From contig NZ_CP107052.1 of NCBI RefSeq assembly GCF_025736875.1, positions 248,001 through 312,000 of the forward strand: DNA of 64,000 bases, read 5' to 3'. The translations under genes were made by a program, and so were the position numbers. Below the pieces are notes generated by a model. The model was not told the DNA's origin and did not search any database. It saw only the letters and a list, made by a program, of their open reading frames with translations. The DNA comes from Candidatus Kirkpatrickella diaphorinae (GTDB lineage: Bacteria; Pseudomonadota; Alphaproteobacteria; Acetobacterales; Acetobacteraceae). The first letter of the stretch is position 1. Each line of letters starts with the position of its first letter. Positions 1 through 8,229 of this stretch are shown here, piece by piece.

Positions 1-944
1 GAACATGGTCGGAAAGGGCGCAACCTGATGGTTATGTCGACCATATTCAGGTTGATTTCGGCCTGACGGATGAAGCTGCCGTGACGGCGGTCGAGCGCGG
101 ACAATATGATGTCATGCTGGGAGAGAAACCGCAGGATCGTTACAGTGAACTGGGTGATCGTTATGCGCATCAGATACATTTGCAACCACTCCTGGGATAT
201 TATTACCTCGTCCTGAATGTCCGGGAGCCGCCTTTCACTTCCCTTCAAGTCCGTCAGGCGCTTAATGAGGCGATCGACCGCCGGGCCGTTGCCATTTTAT
301 ATGGGGGTGAGGCGGTGGCGACGCCATTATGCGACCTCATCCCCTATGGCATGCAGAAAGGGCCATCGGACTGCGCCGCGCGGGCGCATCATCGGCCGGA
401 TCTGACAAAGGCGCGGCAACGCATTCAGGAGACGCCCTTTGCAGGCATGGCAGTGACGCTTGTCGTGCGTCATAATGCGGTGGACACGAATATCGGGCTT
501 TATGTGCGGGATCTTCTAGAGAAACTCGGTTTCAAGGCCTCCATCCGTACGCTCGCGCCGGCCAGTCTCAGCAGCTATATCGGCAATTCCGACCATCATG
601 TCGCCATGGCTTTGACAACATGGTATGCTGATTATCCATCCCCTGCCGTATTTCTTTATGATCTGCTCGGATGCGAAAATATCCATCCGGGGCTCGATAT
701 CTCAACCAATGCATCAGGTTATTGTGACCCCGCTCTGGAAAGCCTCATGAAACAGGCCATGATGTCTCAGAACAAGGCGGAAGCGGCACAACTCTGGGAG
801 GCGGCGAACGCGATGGCGATGCGCGCGGCGCCGCTCATCCCGCTCATCCAGCCACGCTACATTGACTTCGTATCCGCGCGACTTGGCCATTATCGTTATT
901 CATTGCTGAACCATCTCATCCTGTCGGAAGTCTGGGTGAAGTAG
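1..944 (+). CDS. ABC transporter substrate-binding protein, family 5 (5' truncated)
   Basis: This is the C-terminal part of a periplasmic peptide/nickel-type solute-binding protein (SBP_bac_5), which would deliver its ligand to an ABC importer. The reading frame is open from base 3, so the gene starts before the window; a GTG at 81 is internal. Visible family features are the lobe with YYYLVLNVREPPF and VRQALNEAIDRRAV, typical of the segment where the ligand-binding lobes meet, and the late RAAPLIPLIQPRYIDFV segment near the C-terminus. There are four cysteines (in PLCDLIP, PSDC, LLGCEN, SGYCDP), possibly two disulfides. Substrate cannot be told; no permease or ATPase gene follows, so the transporter must lie upstream or elsewhere. 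Confidence 0.85.
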   Translation, partial: TWSERAQPDGYVDHIQVDFGLTDEAAVTAVERGQYDVMLGEKPQDRYSELGDRYAHQIHLQPLLGYYYLVLNVREPPFTSLQVRQALNEAIDRRAVAILYGGEAVATPLCDLIPYGMQKGPSDCAARAHHRPDLTKARQRIQETPFAGMAVTLVVRHNAVDTNIGLYVRDLLEKLGFKASIRTLAPASLSSYIGNSDHHVAMALTTWYADYPSPAVFLYDLLGCENIHPGLDISTNASGYCDPALESLMKQAMMSQNKAEAAQLWEAANAMAMRAAPLIPLIQPRYIDFVSARLGHYRYSLLNHLILSEVWVK

Positions 945-1051
945 CTCAGACCATGGTTCGCCTGAAAAAGGTGGGTCAAAGGCGGCAACCCGATGATCAC
1001 GCTAAAGTGCGATTTTTAAATGCAGAAATTCATCTTCTCAGCGTTAAAGAC

Positions 1052-1091
1052 ATGTTACAAATCGTCGAAAGATGTCTGTTAAAATGTTACA
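1052..1091. repeat. Direct repeat pair upstream of the 1110 gene
   Basis: ATGTTACA occurs at 1052-1059 and again at 1084-1091, start to start 32 bp apart (about three helical turns). Each copy is preceded by GTTAAA, directly in the second copy and after 3 nt in the first. The second copy ends 18 nt before the ATG at 1110. The arrangement looks like a tandem operator, but the binding protein is unknown. Confidence 0.4.
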
Positions 1092-1109
1092 TTATAAGAG
1101 ATACGTGCC

Positions 1110-1484
1110 ATGCCTCATCAAATGATGGTTGCTGTTTTCGATACAGCCCGCCATGCACGTGCGGCCATGCTGCAATTGGTTAAGGCCGACATCCCCGCTC
1201 ATTCCATCCACCATTTGCGACGTAATCCTGTCTTGCGATGCACGGCACGCCGGAGTGAGCTTTCCCGAACGCAGCGTCGTCGCACCGTCACGCGCGGTGC
1301 ATTGATCACGATTGACTTGACACATATCCTCCCCGACACAGCCCGGGAAATTCTTGCGGCGCATCATCCTTTCGATGTCCGCATCATTCAGCAGGACGCC
1401 GCGATCGGCACACCGACCGATCAGCAATATGAGCCGAGCGACTTTAATGACGTCGTTGAAATGACGGAGTTCTACGCGAGCTGA
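1110..1484 (+). CDS. Small hypothetical protein, stress-protein-17M-like N-domain fold
   Basis: The 124-residue soluble protein has no signal peptide. The start VAVFDTARHARAAMLQLVKADIPAHSI and the later segment ALITIDLTHILPDTAREILAAHHPFDV resemble the repeated alpha/beta half-domains of general stress protein 17M/YsnF-type proteins (pattern: V-x-V-F-D, helix, then L-x-x-x-x-I). The C-terminus is short, polar and ends in EMTEFYAS. ATG at 1110 is chosen because AAGAG lies about 10 nt upstream. The family assignment is by pattern only and no enzymatic motif is visible. It is monocistronic, and the direct repeats at 1052-1091 lie just upstream. Confidence 0.6.
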   Translation: MPHQMMVAVFDTARHARAAMLQLVKADIPAHSIHHLRRNPVLRCTARRSELSRTQRRRTVTRGALITIDLTHILPDTAREILAAHHPFDVRIIQQDAAIGTPTDQQYEPSDFNDVVEMTEFYAS

Positions 1485-1536
1485 CGCGGGTTGGGCCTGT
1501 CATGACGCCGGAGCGGGCTCCACGGCCCGGAATGCC

Positions 1537-2793
1537 CTAACGACCAATGTCGCGCCGGTAAAATCCGTCATCCCATTTAATGGTGCTGACAGCTTCATAG
1601 CCACGGGTCAAAGCGGCATTGAGGTCATCCCCGAGTGCGGCGACAGCGAGGACGCGCCCACCATCCGCGACGAGGTGGCCATCTTTCATTGACGTGCCTG
1701 CATGAAAGACTTTGACGCCTTCCAGCGCATTCGCCGCCTCTATTCCCGCAATCACACCGCCTTTTTTCGGCGTGGCGGGGTAACCCTGCGCGGCGATGAC
1801 AATCGATATGGCGATCTTATCACTGAAGCGAATGGGCAGGTCCCCGATCCCGCCTTTGGCCAACCCGGAAAGGATCGGCAATAAATCGCTTTCAAGACGG
1901 AGGAGAAGGGCCTCAGCCTCCGGGTCACCGAAGCGCACATTATATTCGATCAGCTTCGGCCCGGCATCTGTCAGCATCAGCCCCGCGAAAATCACGCCTT
2001 TAAAAGGTGTGCCGCGACGTTGCATCTCAGCCAGCATCGGGCGCACGGTGAGATCAAGTGCGGCCTCCTGGGCGGCGACGTCAAAATCCGGCGGAGGGGA
2101 GACAGCGCCCATCCCCCCTGTATTGGGACCGGTATCATTTTCACCCACGCGCTTATGGTCCCGGGCCGCGCCAATGAGGACAGCCTCCGTCCCGTCACAG
2201 AAAGCAAAAAGCGAGACTTCCTCACCGAACAGGCATTCCTCCACAACTATGCTACTGCCGGCGGACCCGAAACCGCCATGGGTCAGCATCGTGTCGACGG
2301 CTTTCTGTGCTTCCTCCACCGTTTGGGCGACGATCACGCCTTTCCCGGCGGCGAGACCGTCCGCTTTGATGACGATCGGCGCACCCCGCCGCTGGATAAA
2401 GTCATGCGCCGCCTCAGCCGTGTCAAATCGCTCCCACCGGGCTGTCGGAATGCCAGCAGCGTCGGCAATCTCTTTGGTGAAGGCTTTGCTACCCTCCAAA
2501 GCTGCGGCGGCCTGAGTTGGCCCGGCACAGGCAATGCCTGCCGCGTCACACGCATCGGTAAGCCCGGCCACAAGCGGCGCTTCCGGCCCCGGCACGACGA
2601 GGTCGATATTCTCCGCCTTCGCGAAATCCACCAATGCTGCGATATCGGTCACGTCAATATTGATGCAGGTGCCGAGTTCAGCCATGCCGGGATTGCCCGG
2701 CGCCATGAAAAGTGCCGAGAGCAGGGGAGATTTGCGCAGACACCAAGCCAGAGCATGTTCCCGGCCACCGGCGCCAACGAGGAGAACCCGCAT
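1537..2793 (-). CDS. purD: Phosphoribosylamine--glycine ligase
   Basis: GAR synthetase ligates glycine to 5-phosphoribosylamine with ATP, step 2 of de novo purine synthesis, in the cytoplasm. The 418-residue length is normal. The N-terminal VGAGGREHALAW motif, the ATP-grasp segment with GLAAGKGVIVA near residues 145-155, and the metal/ATP motif NVRFGDPEAEALL near 285-300 are all present. AAGGA sits about 6 nt before the ATG. The gene is transcribed alone, divergently from xseA with only 48 bp between the starts, so the two probably share an overlapping promoter region. No other pur gene is in the window. Confidence 0.97.
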   Translation of the reverse strand: MRVLLVGAGGREHALAWCLRKSPLLSALFMAPGNPGMAELGTCINIDVTDIAALVDFAKAENIDLVVPGPEAPLVAGLTDACDAAGIACAGPTQAAAALEGSKAFTKEIADAAGIPTARWERFDTAEAAHDFIQRRGAPIVIKADGLAAGKGVIVAQTVEEAQKAVDTMLTHGGFGSAGSSIVVEECLFGEEVSLFAFCDGTEAVLIGAARDHKRVGENDTGPNTGGMGAVSPPPDFDVAAQEAALDLTVRPMLAEMQRRGTPFKGVIFAGLMLTDAGPKLIEYNVRFGDPEAEALLLRLESDLLPILSGLAKGGIGDLPIRFSDKIAISIVIAAQGYPATPKKGGVIAGIEAANALEGVKVFHAGTSMKDGHLVADGGRVLAVAALGDDLNAALTRGYEAVSTIKWDDGFYRRDIGR

Positions 2794-2841
2794 AAAAATC
2801 CTTGCGAAACGAGGTTTGTTTTAAAGCCCTCCTAGCATAGA

Positions 2842-4284
2842 ATGCGGCTCATGAGTGAGAGCGAAGCGCAAATTTCCGACAACGTGCCGCAATATTCGGT
2901 CTCCGAACTCTCAGGTGCGATCAAACAGGCGCTGGAATCCCGTTTCGGGCGCGTCAAGGTGCGTGGTGAGGTGACGGAACTTAAACGTTACCCGTCCGGG
3001 CATATTTACCTGTCCCTCAAGGATGAAGGCGGCAAAATCGCGGCCGTGATCTGGCGCGGCGTGGCCGGGCGGCTGGATTTGATGCCTGAGAACGGGATGG
3101 ACGTCGTCGCGACCGGGCGCGTCTCCGCCTATGGCGAGCGCTCCAGCTATCAATTGATGATCGATCAATTGAGTTTTGCCGGGGAGGGCGCGCTTCTGGC
3201 GCGGATTGAGCAGATCCGCGTGAAATTATTGCAGGAGGGGTTGTTTGACCCTGACCGCAAAAAGCCATTGCCGTATTTTCCGGCGCGCATCGGAGTGATC
3301 ACCTCATCGCAGGGTGCTGTGTTGCATGATATCTGCACCACGATTGAGCGCCGCTTTCCGCGTGATGTACTGATCTGGCCGGTTGCGGTGCAGGGGCAGG
3401 GCGCGGTGGAGCAAATTCTCGCCGCGCTTGCGGGGATTGTCGCCGCAAAACCGGATATCGTGATCCTCGCGCGGGGCGGTGGCTCGCTGGAGGATCTCAT
3501 GGCGTTTAATGATGAGCGCGTGGTGCGGGCTGTCGCGGCTTTTCCGTTGCCCCTCATTTCAGCCATCGGGCATGAGACGGATACCACGCTGGTGGATTAC
3601 GCTGCCGATCGCCGTGCCCCGACACCGACGGCCGCGGCGGAAATGGCTGTGCCGCAGCGCAGCGAGATGCTGGCGGACCTGGCCCATCGCGCCGCGCGCC
3701 TGCTCAGCGCCGGAAACCTCGTGCTACAACGTGCGGCGGCACGCCGTGACCGTGCGGCAAGCTACATGCCGGACCTCCCGGCCTTGCTTGAAACCTCCCG
3801 TTTAAGGCTGGATGACCGGACGCAGCGCCTCAGTTTCGCTTTACCCTCCTTCGTGCAGAAATTGCGTGCTCGACATGACAGGGTCCAGACGCTTCTAACG
3901 TCACCTCAGACATCCATCGCGGCACGGCGTCAGAACGTCTATGAGGCGCAGGGGCGCTTGCGGGACTGCCTTAATCTGTCGGTTTTCAAAGCGCGGCGCG
4001 GCTTTGACTCGCTCCCTGATCAGACACGCATCATGCGGGCGTCACTTGTCCTGAAGCGTTCCGTGTTTGATGGGGTGTCACGCCAGCTTGAAGCGATGTC
4101 GCCCCATGCTGTGCTGGCGCGCGGCTACGTATTGGTGCAGGATGGCGCAGGTCGGCCCGTGAGTTCCGCCCATGATCATCCGCAGGGGGGTGCCGTCACC
4201 CTGACTTTCGCGGATGGTGAGCGAAAGGGCCGCATTCAGCCCGATGCAGGTCGCGCAATGCCGCAAGGAGATCTCGGATTATGA
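2842..4284 (+). CDS. xseA: Exodeoxyribonuclease VII large subunit
   Basis: XseA is the catalytic subunit of exonuclease VII, which degrades single-stranded DNA to oligonucleotides together with several copies of XseB (xseB is not in this window). The 480-residue protein has an N-terminal OB-fold (about residues 20-115, with YSVSELSGAIKQALE and VRGEVTELKRYPSGHIYLSL) followed by the catalytic domain (RIGVITSSQGAVLHDI, ILARGGGSLEDLMAFNDE, AIGHETDTTLVDYAADRRAPTPTAAAE) and a coiled-coil C-terminal part. ATG 2842 is used, but ATG 2851 (MSESEAQ) is an equally plausible start since neither has a clear ribosome-binding site. Its stop overlaps the next gene by ATGA. Confidence 0.96.
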   Translation: MRLMSESEAQISDNVPQYSVSELSGAIKQALESRFGRVKVRGEVTELKRYPSGHIYLSLKDEGGKIAAVIWRGVAGRLDLMPENGMDVVATGRVSAYGERSSYQLMIDQLSFAGEGALLARIEQIRVKLLQEGLFDPDRKKPLPYFPARIGVITSSQGAVLHDICTTIERRFPRDVLIWPVAVQGQGAVEQILAALAGIVAAKPDIVILARGGGSLEDLMAFNDERVVRAVAAFPLPLISAIGHETDTTLVDYAADRRAPTPTAAAEMAVPQRSEMLADLAHRAARLLSAGNLVLQRAAARRDRAASYMPDLPALLETSRLRLDDRTQRLSFALPSFVQKLRARHDRVQTLLTSPQTSIAARRQNVYEAQGRLRDCLNLSVFKARRGFDSLPDQTRIMRASLVLKRSVFDGVSRQLEAMSPHAVLARGYVLVQDGAGRPVSSAHDHPQGGAVTLTFADGERKGRIQPDAGRAMPQGDLGL

Positions 4285-4592
4285 CATGCCCCTTAATGTT
4301 GCGCCGTGCACTTCTCGCCCTCTCGCTTCTTCCGGCTTTGGCCGCCTGTGGCGCGGCCCCGCAACAATCATCGCCCCGGACGCAGACATCAAAGCCGTTT
4401 TTCACCAATGACGTCTCGGCCCCCCGCGACACGCCGCTTTGCGGCATTGCCGCGCAGGAGGCAAATGCGATGGAAATTGCAAATTACACAACGCCATTCC
4501 GAACCGGCAATCGCTGCGTGCAAAATGCCTGCTTCTCGCCTTTAACGGGGTCGTTTATTGCCGCATCAGGCTATCGGAGTGTCTGCCGTTAA
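4281..4592 (+). CDS. Small Cys-rich lipoprotein
   Basis: The 103-residue protein has a lipoprotein signal: basic start, hydrophobic stretch, then the lipobox LAAC with Cys23 as the predicted lipidated residue. The mature part has four further cysteines (54, 79, 84, 102), enough for two disulfides in the periplasm. The ATG overlaps the xseA stop (ATGA), so it is translationally coupled to xseA. I do not recognise a named family. Compact size and Cys placement suggest a structural or envelope protein of unknown role. An alternative start at the second Met (residue 6) would still leave a signal sequence. Confidence 0.65.
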   Translation: MTCPLMLRRALLALSLLPALAACGAAPQQSSPRTQTSKPFFTNDVSAPRDTPLCGIAAQEANAMEIANYTTPFRTGNRCVQNACFSPLTGSFIAASGYRSVCR

Positions 4593-4700
4593 TGGCGCGG
4601 TGACGGAGTTGGGACGGCTGAAACGGCCTTGCTCTCCTGGCTTCCGGCCGTAGAGGGCAAAGGCCTTATATCGGCCTGAAATCCGGGCGGCCGCTCAAAC

Positions 4701-4756
4701 GTGTCTGATCGGATTTCCTTTTCAGCAACCGGTTTTAAAAAAATAGGATCAGACGC
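4701..4756. repeat. Inverted repeat between convergent genes
   Basis: GTCTGATC (4703-4710) and GATCAGAC (4747-4754) are a perfect 8 bp inverted repeat, extendable by one wobble and one GC pair to 4701/4756, with a 36 nt loop that contains an A/T run (4735-4743). It lies in the 198 bp between the convergent lipoprotein and rne genes and probably contributes to transcript ends. Confidence 0.4.
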
Positions 4757-4764
4757 GCCGAAGG

Positions 4765-4787
4765 GGAAGGGGCGCGCGGCCCCTTCC
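4765..4787 (-). terminator. Strong hairpin just after rne stop
   Basis: GGAAGGGGC (4765-4773) and GCCCCTTCC (4779-4787) form a perfect 9 bp stem with a 5 nt loop starting 4 nt after the rne stop codon. On the rne strand a T-run follows only about 20 nt later, inside the next inverted repeat, so this is either an imperfect intrinsic terminator or a 3'-end stabilising hairpin. Confidence 0.5.
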
Positions 4788-4790
4788 TGA

Positions 4791-7460
4791 TTATCGGCTC
4801 CACCAGCCTTTACGGCGTGGCGCTGGTTTTGCATCGGCATCATTTGCTGCCGGCGCTTCCGCCACAGCCTGCTCTTCCTTTTGGACGGTCGGCGCCGCGT
4901 CCGCTTTTCGGGTCGGTGCGCGGCGGCGTGTGCGTGGTTTGGCGGGGGCCTCGTCACTCTGCACGGCGACATCCGCCTCAGCCTCCGCGCTTTTTACGCG
5001 TCGCGTCGCACGGCGGCGCGGCGCCGGGCGCGGCGTTGCCTCCGCGGGGGCATCCGGCTCAACTGCGTGGTCCGATATCTCAGCATGGTGCGATGGCGCA
5101 TCCTGTGGCGCGGCGATCGCGGGCGGTGCGGCGTCGATGACCTCCGTCACAGGTGAGGAAGTGTCACTCCGGCGACCGCGCCCACGACGTAAGCCGCGAC
5201 GCGGCCCGCGGCGTCCTTCCGGCTTCTCGGAACTGACGGGGGCGGGCGGCGGCGTTATTTCCGCTTCCTGCACCGCCGAAGACACATCCATAATGACCGG
5301 CGACTCTTCAATCATGTCGAAAATATCGAAGGAGGCCCCGGCAAAAGGATCAGCCGGTGTCGGGCGGCTGCGCCAGAGATCACCGTGTTCGTCGCCGCGG
5401 CGCGCATGTGACGCCACTTGCTGCTTCTGGCGCGCAGCAACTTCCTGAGGTTCCGTGATCTCGATCTGACGCACGACGCGCGGGCCGCGTTGGGGCGCGG
5501 ACTCTTCTGCCTCGTGCCGTTCCGCATGGTCCTCCGCGCCGACATCTGAAGCCGGTGACGCGTCGGAAAATTCCTCATTCCGGCGTCCACCGCGGCGGCG
5601 TCGGCGGCGGCGTCGACGACCTGTCTCCGCATTTTCTCCGTCACCGGCTCCCGATGAGGCTTCCGACGCTGAATTTGCGTCATCCTGGTGTGGAGCGACG
5701 TCCTCATGCAGGTCATCTTCCCGTTTTACCGGCCCACGCGGCGCGGGGGCCGCTTCGCGATGCTGTGTCGGGGCCTCCTGCGTGCGCACGCGCTCAATCC
5801 GCATATCCGCCGCGAATAACGTATCATCAGCGACGAATTTGACGCTCATGGCGTGACGCTGTTCAATTTCACTCAGCCATTGACGCTTCTGATTGAGGAT
5901 ATAAAGCGCAACATCCGAGGAAACATGAACTGAGATTTCGGAAGCGCGCTGACGGAGCCCTTCCTCATCAATCGTGCGGAGCACCTGCAGGGCCGCACTT
6001 TCTGTCCCGCGTATATAACCCGTGCCTTTACAATGAGAGCATGGGGTGAGGACGGCTTCCGCGATGGAGGCACGCAGACGCTGGCGCGACATTTCAAGCA
6101 GGCCGAAATGGGAGATCTGGCCAATCTGGATGCGCGCGCGGTCTGACTTGAGCGCTTCCTTCAGCCTTTTCTCGACCATGCCATTATGGCGCCGACTTTC
6201 CATGTCAATGAAGTCGATCACGACGAGTCCCGCAAGGTCACGCAGGCGCAATTGACGCGCCACTTCTTCCGCCGCCTCAAGATTCGTGCGGAGGGCCGTA
6301 TCCTCGATATTGCGTTGCCCTGTGGAACGCCCTGAATTCACGTCGATGGAGACGAGCGCTTCCGTCTGGTTGATGACGATGTAGCCGCCGGATTTCAGCG
6401 TTGCGGTCGGGGAGAAAATTGCATCCAGATGCCCCTCGACGCGGTTACGGGCAAAAAGGCTCTGGCCGTTATTGCGCCATAACTTCACCAGATGCGCGTT
6501 ATGCGGCATGAGATTGCGCATGAAGTCCCGCGCGCTTTTCCAGCCCGGTTCTCCATCGACGAGAATTTCGGTGATGTCCTTGCTGAAAAGGTCGCGAATG
6601 GCGCGCTTGATCAGATTGGCTTCCTCATAAACCAGGGAAGGCGCGATGGAGGAAAGCGTGCGGTCGCGGATATGATCCCATAATTGCAGAAGATATTCGC
6701 AATCGCGGGTAATCTCCGCTTCCGGGCGCTGTGCCCCGGCTGTGCGGACGATCATGGCCATGCTGCGCGGCAGATCCAGCTCCGCAATGATGTCGCGCAG
6801 GCGGCGCCGGTCATTCTCGGAAGTGATTTTACGTGAGACGCCACCGCCGCGCAGTGCGTTCGGCATCAGAACACAATAGCGGCCCGGCAGGGAGACATAG
6901 GTTGTGAGGGCGGCACCCTTATTGCCACGCTCTTCCTTGACCACCTGGACGAGAATGATCTGACGCCGGCGAATAACCTCCTGAATGCGGTAATTCCGCA
7001 GGAATCGCGCCATACGCCGGGCGGAATTGCTTTCCTCGCCTGTATCATTTTCGCCGCCGACGACTTCCGGCGGGGGTTGGTCCTCACCGTCATCCTCAGT
7101 GTCACTGACCTCATCGCTTTCCGGGATATTATCCTCAACCGGCGTCTCGGTGATTTCAGGTTGATCTTCGATGTCCGCATTCTGAAGCGCCAGAAGCTCT
7201 TCACGGTCTGCTACCGGGATCTGGAAGTAATCCGGATGAATTTCGCTGAAAGCGAGAAAACCATGGCGATTGCCGCCATAATCGACAAAGGCAGCCTGAA
7301 GGCTCGGCTCAATCCGAATGACCTTGGCGAGGTAGATATTGCCTTTTATCTGCTTCCGCGTTGACGTCTCAACGTCGTAATCCTCAAGGCGATCGCCGTC
7401 CATGACGACGACCCGCGTCTCTTCCGCGTGGGTCGTGTCGATCAGCATACGTTTTTGCAT
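4791..7460 (-). CDS. rne: Ribonuclease E/G, RNase E type
   Basis: The 889-residue endoribonuclease is the core of the RNA degradosome and acts in rRNA, tRNA and mRNA processing. Domains in order: RNase H-like start (MQKRMLIDTT), S1 RNA-binding domain (about 37-165) carrying an acidic insertion at about 96-140, catalytic DNase I-like domain with metal-binding Asp373 (ALVSIDVNSG) and Asp416 (LVVIDFID), and the zinc-link CSHC (Cys474, Cys477). From about residue 560 the C-terminal half is low complexity: Arg-rich RNA-binding stretches, a Pro/Glu-rich scaffold, and the end KPAPRRKGWWSR. The gene has a long structured leader (7461-7700). GGAG precedes ATG 7460 by 11 nt. Confidence 0.96.
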   Translation of the reverse strand: MQKRMLIDTTHAEETRVVVMDGDRLEDYDVETSTRKQIKGNIYLAKVIRIEPSLQAAFVDYGGNRHGFLAFSEIHPDYFQIPVADREELLALQNADIEDQPEITETPVEDNIPESDEVSDTEDDGEDQPPPEVVGGENDTGEESNSARRMARFLRNYRIQEVIRRRQIILVQVVKEERGNKGAALTTYVSLPGRYCVLMPNALRGGGVSRKITSENDRRRLRDIIAELDLPRSMAMIVRTAGAQRPEAEITRDCEYLLQLWDHIRDRTLSSIAPSLVYEEANLIKRAIRDLFSKDITEILVDGEPGWKSARDFMRNLMPHNAHLVKLWRNNGQSLFARNRVEGHLDAIFSPTATLKSGGYIVINQTEALVSIDVNSGRSTGQRNIEDTALRTNLEAAEEVARQLRLRDLAGLVVIDFIDMESRRHNGMVEKRLKEALKSDRARIQIGQISHFGLLEMSRQRLRASIAEAVLTPCSHCKGTGYIRGTESAALQVLRTIDEEGLRQRASEISVHVSSDVALYILNQKRQWLSEIEQRHAMSVKFVADDTLFAADMRIERVRTQEAPTQHREAAPAPRGPVKREDDLHEDVAPHQDDANSASEASSGAGDGENAETGRRRRRRRRRGGRRNEEFSDASPASDVGAEDHAERHEAEESAPQRGPRVVRQIEITEPQEVAARQKQQVASHARRGDEHGDLWRSRPTPADPFAGASFDIFDMIEESPVIMDVSSAVQEAEITPPPAPVSSEKPEGRRGPRRGLRRGRGRRSDTSSPVTEVIDAAPPAIAAPQDAPSHHAEISDHAVEPDAPAEATPRPAPRRRATRRVKSAEAEADVAVQSDEAPAKPRTRRRAPTRKADAAPTVQKEEQAVAEAPAANDADAKPAPRRKGWWSR

Positions 7461-7700
7461 TAATGTATAAACTCCGATCAGCCGAAGCTGATATTATGGC
7501 AGGCCTGGCCAACACAGACGGGGCGCAGGCGATGGGTGATAAAAACCTCTCCGGAGCCATACGAGCAAGGACGTGCGCCTTGACCGTGACGGGGCGTCGC
7601 GACATGTCCAGCATCGTGACGCACGCGTGCGGCTGCATCCGGTGATGCAGTCCATCGGGTGAGGCACAGAGCGCGAGACGAGCCAAAATTTGCCAGCTCC
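7461..7700 (-). promoter_or_regulatory. Structured 5' leader of rne
   Basis: Read on the rne strand, a hairpin ATCAGC-TTCG-GCTGAT (7477-7492, C-UUCG-G tetraloop) ends 1 nt before the CGGAG ribosome-binding site (7472-7476) of rne. Further upstream are a 7 bp hairpin with a 4 nt loop, CTGCATC/GATGCAG (7633-7650), and a perfect 10 bp palindrome GCACGCGTGC (7621-7630). A TATAAC box lies at 7705-7710 on the same strand but without a good -35. Enteric rne is feedback-controlled through hairpins in a long 5' leader; that this leader works the same way is inference. Confidence 0.5.
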
Positions 7701-8127
7701 AAAAGTTATAACCTTTTGCCGATCAGGCCGGGCGTCACAACCCATTGAAAACCGCGTGGAATGCGGGGGTCGGACACGCAACCGATCAGATCGGCCAATG
7801 GAAGTCAGATGGCAGGAAACCCGGGGGATCGGTTGATCCGACCGCGAGGTTCAAACGCCGTTCTGAAACCCTTCCTTCCCCACAATGACTTAAATCGCTG
7901 CCTTTCGCAAGCAAGCTCTCGCTTTCGAGTCATATTCTTGCTGATCCTGCCTCATTTACGACTTTTTTGGAAAGTTATTTACGTGATTTTTTCGGTTCCG
8001 ATATCCTGCGCATTTGGGGCCGAGATGGCGACAAACCGCCCCCTGCCCTGTTTCCGGTCCTTAAATTCTTTTTGTCAGACCATAATCACGCTGGTGCGGA
8101 AGCGAGATATCGTCTAACGTCCCCCGC
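7701..8127. other. Gene-free spacer between rne leader and leuA leader
   Basis: About 430 nt hold no convincing gene. It must contain the leuA promoter and probably the rne promoter. The segment 7940-8080 is relatively AT-rich with several T-runs and is the likeliest site of the leuA promoter. A CCGATC/GATCGG repeat lies at about 7782-7794. Short open frames cross the region but have no ribosome-binding site or recognisable product. No tRNA or known structured RNA was recognised. Confidence 0.5.
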
Positions 8128-8229
8128 ATGGTGCTTTCAGGCAAAATTTTTGGCTTATCATCCGTGGCGACCCTGCCATTGGTGCCGCATGCCTGCGCGC
8201 TTCTCTCGCTACGACTTATCTGCCCCTGA
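8128..8229 (+). CDS. Putative leucine leader peptide
   Basis: A 33-codon open frame contains eight Leu codons, with the run CTT-CTC-TCG-CTA-CGA-CTT near the end (8200-8217); rare TTA and CTA codons are included. Its stop codon lies inside the 5' arm of the hairpin at 8223-8265, and leuA begins 77 nt downstream. This is the layout of amino-acid biosynthesis leader peptides, where ribosome stalling at scarce Leu-tRNA controls folding downstream. Weakness: no clear ribosome-binding site precedes ATG 8128, and no other in-frame ATG is present. Assignment is by composition and position only. Confidence 0.45.
   Translation: MVLSGKIFGLSSVATLPLVPHACALLSLRLICP

Noticed and set aside
1092-1098. TATAAG as a -10 box for the 1110 gene
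   Set aside because: It is only 12 nt from the ATG and overlaps the likely ribosome-binding site, with no -35 at the right distance.
953-1183. 76-residue plus-strand frame
   Set aside because: No ribosome-binding site, Cys-rich random composition, and it overlaps the better-supported gene at 1110.
1796-2835. Long frames antisense to purD (239 and 271 residues)
   Set aside because: They mirror a highly conserved gene on the other strand; Arg/Pro/Ser-rich sequence is typical of GC-rich shadow frames.
7478-7702. 74-residue minus-strand frame upstream of rne
   Set aside because: A short Cys-containing C-terminal piece looks protein-like, but there is no ribosome-binding site, and the DNA is better explained as the rne leader.
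7846-7862. tRNA-like T-loop GGTTCAAAC
   Set aside because: The flanking bases do not pair as a T-stem and no acceptor or anticodon arm can be drawn.
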